Shown: in pieces, positions 30,807-34,493 of the stretch
How positions within the stretch are numbered: position 1 is the first letter of the stretch
How the letters are laid out: each line of letters opens with the position of its first letter
From: Candidatus Aminicenantota bacterium
GTDB taxonomy: Bacteria > Acidobacteriota > Aminicenantia > Aminicenantales > UBA8522
Direction of reading: 5' to 3'
DNA: 34,493 nt
NCBI GenBank assembly: GCA_017886205.1
Contig: JAFNEO010000018.1
Location: 1-34,493, forward strand
The notes under the pieces: model-generated
Told to the model about the DNA's origin: nothing
The model's database searches: none
The model's input: only the letters and a program-made list of their open reading frames with translations
Made by a program: the position numbers and the translations under genes

Positions 30807-32336
30807 ATGGCCGGAGTGGAGAGTCAGGACCGCACTATCGTCGGGACAGGGGAAGTCTCGAAGTGGCTCTTCTGGACCTGTTTTATTGCCCTTATAGCCA
30901 CATCGTTCGGGTTCATCATCCGGGCGAACATCATCGGCGACCTGGGTGTCGCCTTCAACCTGAGCGAAACCCAGAAGGGAGAGATCCTTGGAGTGGGCCT
31001 GTGGCCTTTTGCCCTGAGCATCATCCTGTTCAGTCTGATCATCGACAAGATCGGATACGGCCGGGCCCTGGCTTTTGCCTTCATCTGTCATGTCGCCTCG
31101 GCTTTTGTCACCATCTTCGCTACCGGTTATCAGATGCTCTACTGGGGCACTTTCATCCTGGCCTTGGGCAACGGGACGGTAGAGGCGGTGATCAATCCCG
31201 TCGTCGCTACAGTCTATTCCAAACAGAAGACAAAGTGGCTGAACATCCTCCACGCCGGCTGGCCGGGGGGGATGGTCCTGGGAGGGCTTCTGATCCTGAT
31301 CCTGATGCCGGGCCTGGATTGGAGATGGAAGGTCGGTCTCGTCCTGATCCCGGCCGTGATTTACGCGTTGATGATGATCCGCGCCAAGTTTCCGGTCCAT
31401 GAGCGCGTCAAGGCCGGCATCTCCTACAAAGTCATGCTCCAGGAGGCGGGGATCATCGGTGCCGTCATCGTCATCATCATCATGATCGCCGAGATCGGCC
31501 GGATCTTCCAATGGCCGCTCGGAGCGAAAATCATCGTCGCCGCCGTCCTGATCCTGGCCTATTCCCTCTACGTTCGGAAGCTGGGCCATCCGCTGTTCAT
31601 ATTCCTGCTGCTCATCATGCTTCCTCTAGCCACGACCGAGCTGGGGACGGACTCCTGGGTTACCGAGCTCGTCAATCCGGTCATGGCCAAAATGGGGATG
31701 CAGGCCGGATGGCTGCTGATCTACACGGCCTTCATCATGATGGTCCTGCGGTTTTTGGCCGGGCCGATCATCCACAAGCTCTCGCCTCTGGGCCTTCTGG
31801 CAGTCTGCAGCGGGATCGCCGTCGTCGGGCTCATCATGCTGTCGAAGGTGGCGGGCGTCATGATTTTCATCGCCGCCACTGTCTATGCCTTGGGGAAGAC
31901 CTTCTTCTGGCCGACCATGCTCGGAGTGGCCGCTGAACGTTTCCCACGAGGTGGAGCTCTCACCCTCAATGCCATAGGCGGCATGGGCATGTTAAGCGTC
32001 GGTGTGATCGGCGCCGTGTTCCTAGGGAATATCCAGGACCGGCAGATCGACCATGAGCTTCTCGCCCAGCATCCCGCTCTCCACACCCAGGTCGTTGCAC
32101 AGGAAAAAGCCAGCATCTTCGGGAAATATCAGCCCCTCGACAAGGAAAAGGTGGCCGTGCTCAGCGAGGGAGAACAAAAGATCGTCGCGGATACGACCGC
32201 CACGGCGAAGAAGAACGCCCTGATGACCGTGGCCATATTCCCGGCCATCATGCTGGTCTGCTATCTCATCCTGATCTTGTATTTTCGGGCCAAGGGAGGG
32301 TATAAGCCGGTCGAGCTGGTCGCTCAACGGGAGTGA
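30807..32336 (+). CDS. MFS transporter with a long loop before the last helix
   Basis: This 509-residue inner-membrane transporter has 12 predicted helices. MFS traits include the helix 2-3 loop motif SLIIDKIGYGRALAFAF and paired six-helix halves. An unusual soluble segment of about 60 residues, roughly 412-475 (from NIQDRQIDHELLAQHPALHT to SEGEQKIVADTTA), separates helices 11 and 12. Helix KTFFWPTMLGVAAERFP resembles sugar/organic-acid MFS members of Bacteroidota and related phyla. The substrate cannot be inferred. The ribosome site GGAGGAGG is strong, and the deacetylase gene follows 19 nt later, probably on the same transcript. Confidence 0.88.
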   Translation: MAGVESQDRTIVGTGEVSKWLFWTCFIALIATSFGFIIRANIIGDLGVAFNLSETQKGEILGVGLWPFALSIILFSLIIDKIGYGRALAFAFICHVASAFVTIFATGYQMLYWGTFILALGNGTVEAVINPVVATVYSKQKTKWLNILHAGWPGGMVLGGLLILILMPGLDWRWKVGLVLIPAVIYALMMIRAKFPVHERVKAGISYKVMLQEAGIIGAVIVIIIMIAEIGRIFQWPLGAKIIVAAVLILAYSLYVRKLGHPLFIFLLLIMLPLATTELGTDSWVTELVNPVMAKMGMQAGWLLIYTAFIMMVLRFLAGPIIHKLSPLGLLAVCSGIAVVGLIMLSKVAGVMIFIAATVYALGKTFFWPTMLGVAAERFPRGGALTLNAIGGMGMLSVGVIGAVFLGNIQDRQIDHELLAQHPALHTQVVAQEKASIFGKYQPLDKEKVAVLSEGEQKIVADTTATAKKNALMTVAIFPAIMLVCYLILILYFRAKGGYKPVELVAQRE

Positions 32337-32355
32337 GAAGAAAGCGGATTTCAAG

Positions 32356-33825
32356 ATGCCCCAGCTGATCAAATTGGCGTTGATTGTTGCCATGGCAATG
32401 ACTGGGTCGTGTTCGTCCCCCAAATCGAAGATGTTCCTGGTCCTCAATTTTGACGTTGAAGACTACACGACGCCCGCAGCCGAAGGCATTGACGAGATTC
32501 CCAAATGGCTGGCCGAGATCATGTCGGAAGAGGGCGTCACCGGGACATTTTTCGTGATCGGGGAAAAGGCCAGGTCGCTGGAGAGCCGGGGGCGAAGCGA
32601 TGTCATTGCGGCCATGGCCAAGCACGACATCGGCAGCCATACCAATCATGGATCTATCCATCCGACCGTGACAGAGCAGCTGGAAAAAGCCGGCTGGGAT
32701 GATGGCGTGCGTCTTATGGCCGAGCAGGAGTCTGCCGGTATTAGGGAGCTGGAACGCATATTGGGTATACCCGTAAAGAGCTTAGCCCGGCATGGTGGTT
32801 CCTATGGACCCCAGTTGGTCTGCGCCTTGGGCCGGATGAAGGCCGGATACAGCGGCTCGCCGATCAGCCTTCCCGGCCGGAATGTCGTCTGGTTCTGCAA
32901 CGCCTTGAATTTCACCGGCCAATACGACGGGTTCGACGACACCTATTACCGGGATGATCTGTTCGAGCCGCTGTTTGACAAGCTGAAGACGGAACTGCCA
33001 AAATTGGCTCGAACGACGGATGTGCTTTCTTTTTTCGCCGGACACCCTACCAAGATCCGCAGCGAGCAGTTCTGGGATTTCAATTATTACGAGGGCCGGA
33101 ATCCCGGCCCGAGCGAATGGAAAACGCCCGGACTGCGCCCCCTCGAAAGCATGAAGACGGCGCAGGCCAATTTCCGCCGGATGGTGCGGTATCTCAAGAG
33201 GCGGGATGATATCGAGATCACCACGTTTCGTTCTTTGATGGACGCTTATGGGTATCAGAAGGAATCTGTAACGAAGGAGGAGCTGCAGGAAATCGCCGAA
33301 AACACCATCAAGAACAAAGCAATCTTCGGTAGCGAATATTTTTCACCCGCCGAGGCGTTCGCCGGCTACGCGAAAACGATTGTCAACTATCAAACCAAAG
33401 GATCACTGCTTCAAGAAATGAAAGCGATTCGGCCCCTGGGTCCCGTGGAGATGCCGAATCCCCAGCCGGAAATCTTACGGGTGACCTTAGAGGAAGTGCA
33501 TGAACTGGCAGGGAAGGCGAACGAGCATATCCATCAGGTCGGCTCTTTGCCTTCGTCTTTGCAGATCCGGGATGCGCGAATTGGCGCCGGCTCGCTGTTC
33601 GCCCTTTTCAGCGCTGTCTACCTGGATATGATTTCAAGAAGCCCGAGCTCTGATTATGATGTCCCCTCTTTTGATCCCTATCCAAGAACAAACGAAAAAG
33701 AGATTGTCCTGGGCATCCGAGACCTTAAGACCTGGCCCGTGCATCGTCTGGACCTGGACATGGAAAGAATCGTCGAGCTGACAAAACTGCAGCTTTGGAC
33801 CCTCAAACCAGCGCACAGAAGATAA
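32356..33825 (+). CDS. Lipoprotein polysaccharide deacetylase (NodB-like) with unusual C-terminal region
   Basis: The protein has 489 residues. A lipoprotein signal ends in AMTGSC (lipidated Cys19). The NodB domain, about 27-300, contains the catalytic acid pair in NFDVEDY (Asp33, Asp36), the metal motif SHTNH (His95, His98), RHGGSYGPQ (Arg145) and AGHPTK (His230). Such enzymes remove acetyl groups from cell-surface or dietary polysaccharides using a divalent metal, here probably outside the inner membrane. The last 185 residues are not part of the usual domain. They include two stretches (306-348 and 376-428) resembling pseudomurein-binding repeats by pattern: AFAGYAKTIVNYQTKG and GSLPSSLQ...LFALFSAVYLDM. 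That likeness is tentative. Confidence 0.85.
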   Translation: MPQLIKLALIVAMAMTGSCSSPKSKMFLVLNFDVEDYTTPAAEGIDEIPKWLAEIMSEEGVTGTFFVIGEKARSLESRGRSDVIAAMAKHDIGSHTNHGSIHPTVTEQLEKAGWDDGVRLMAEQESAGIRELERILGIPVKSLARHGGSYGPQLVCALGRMKAGYSGSPISLPGRNVVWFCNALNFTGQYDGFDDTYYRDDLFEPLFDKLKTELPKLARTTDVLSFFAGHPTKIRSEQFWDFNYYEGRNPGPSEWKTPGLRPLESMKTAQANFRRMVRYLKRRDDIEITTFRSLMDAYGYQKESVTKEELQEIAENTIKNKAIFGSEYFSPAEAFAGYAKTIVNYQTKGSLLQEMKAIRPLGPVEMPNPQPEILRVTLEEVHELAGKANEHIHQVGSLPSSLQIRDARIGAGSLFALFSAVYLDMISRSPSSDYDVPSFDPYPRTNEKEIVLGIRDLKTWPVHRLDLDMERIVELTKLQLWTLKPAHRR

Positions 33826-33908
33826 AAAAAACGGTGAGCTCTTACCTCGCCTTTTCACCCTTGCCAGGAGAGAGTCACCCCTCCCCTTCGGCGGTGTGTT
33901 TTCTGTGG

Positions 33909-34238
33909 CACTTTCCTCCGATCGCCCGGGTGACCTCTCATATCCCGGACAAGCGGCAGGTGACGATTCGCTACTTCGGCCTGTACGGCAATGCTTATCG
34001 AGGGAAGGTCCGGAAGGCAAGCCTTGGGCCTTTTCCGCTCCGGATGGTGGAGGATGAGCTCCGGCGTCTCCCTGCCAAAGTCTGGGCCGAGATGATCCGT
34101 AAAGTCTATGAGGTTGACCCGTTGCTCGGCCCCCAGTGCGGAGGTCCGATGCGCATCATCGCCTTCCTCACGGACTATTCCGTATTGGACAGGATCATCG
34201 AATTGACATCCGATCACGCCGCAATTTATGATCCCTGA
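33909..34238 (+). pseudogene. IS91-family-like transposase remnant (C-terminal part only)
   Basis: About 110 codons match the C-terminal end of IS91-type transposases: ARVTSHIPDKRQ, IRYFGLYGNAYRGKVRK, and the zinc-finger-like terminal motif VYEVDPLLGPQCGGPMRII, usually written with CPKCG. The first Cys is Gly here. The N-terminal zinc-binding and Y2 catalytic regions are missing, so it cannot transpose. The open frame begins inside the end of the deacetylase gene, and its first 35-40 codons do not look like transposase. No flanking repeats are visible. Confidence 0.75.
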
Positions 34239-34410
34239 CGATGGGATGAGGCAAAATCGGTCCATGAACGCTCATTCAGCAAGCAGAGCAGAAAAGGAAT
34301 TTCTTATCCATATTTGAAGGTTATTTGTTCAATGGAATTTGAACATTATTTTATTCAAGAATGGGCCATGTCAATATTTGTTCGCAATTTCGGGGCCATC
34401 ATAACCCTCT
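34239..34410. other. AT-rich intergenic stretch with an inverted repeat
   Basis: I see no gene here. Positions 34290-34380 are clearly AT-richer than the rest of the window. A perfect inverted repeat TGTTCAA-N6-TTGAACA lies at 34326-34345, but no start codon with a ribosome site follows on the plus strand inside the window. Confidence 0.4.
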
Positions 34411-34493
34411 TCAGTTTGTCGCCTGAGCCATCAGGGAGGCCTGGTTTCGCTCCATGGCCTCCTGGATTTTCTCCTTCTTGATATAACTTCGGT
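34411..34493 (-). CDS. Possible C-terminus of an unknown gene entering from the right edge
   Basis: On the minus strand, 26 codons read RSYIKKEKIQEAMERNQASL and then MAQATN, followed by TGA at 34411-34413. The composition (charged, amphipathic helix, GC-ending codons) resembles a genuine protein end, and the codon use fits neighbouring genes better than the other two frames. I cannot identify it. Confidence 0.3.
   Translation of the reverse strand, partial: RSYIKKEKIQEAMERNQASLMAQATN

Overview
The window looks like a chromosomal segment of an anaerobic, Gram-negative (diderm) bacterium. The DNA is fairly GC-rich with G/C-ending codons. Signs of an outer membrane are a lipoprotein-type deacetylase, a signal-peptide beta-barrel protein and the tail of a TonB-receptor-like protein. 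Signs of anaerobic life are an oxygen-sensitive glycyl radical enzyme and a group 4 [NiFe] hydrogenase. I cannot name the phylum; an Acidobacteriota/Aminicenantes-like lineage is only a guess. Promoters are unusually legible: several intergenic regions carry TTGAC-like and TATAAT-like boxes about 17 bp apart.

Region 1 (1-8074, mostly minus strand) reads as a hydroxyproline-peptide utilisation locus joined to the start of a probable surface-polysaccharide locus. Reading leftward from 7345 are a FadR-type GntR regulator with a palindrome over its own -10 box, a radical-SAM activase, a glycyl radical enzyme matching trans-4-hydroxy-L-proline dehydratase, an aminopeptidase P/prolidase-type peptidase, a nitrilase-like hydrolase whose catalytic lysine position is Met, an RfaH/UpxY-like NusG paralogue, and a DegT-family aminotransferase cut by the window edge. 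Divergent from the regulator lies a decayed proline racemase-family gene of the trans-3-hydroxy-L-proline dehydratase type.

Region 2 (8182-10892, minus strand) holds a stand-alone receiver protein, a secreted C69 dipeptidase with a clear promoter, a small three-helix membrane protein, and initiator tRNA-fMet.

Region 3 (10942-19457) holds nuoJKLMN, the distal membrane arm of complex I without nuoA-I, driven by a near-consensus promoter that leaves almost no leader. A beta-barrel protein, an atypical SDR and a second, intact nitrilase-family protein follow. The antisense tail of an outer-membrane receptor survives at the end.

Region 4 (19539-29606) is the centrepiece: an 11-gene operon encoding a homologue of every core complex I subunit apart from the NADH module (three antiporter-like proteins plus J, K, A, B, C, D, H and I types). 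The D-type subunit keeps all four [NiFe] cysteines and a C-terminal extension, and a HycI-type maturation protease follows. It should couple ferredoxin oxidation and H2 evolution, or the reverse, to ion translocation on the scale of a full complex I.

Region 5 (29687-34493) holds pyrB, an MFS transporter, a lipoprotein polysaccharide deacetylase with an unusual C-terminal region, an IS91-like transposase remnant, an AT-rich gap, and the possible end of another gene.
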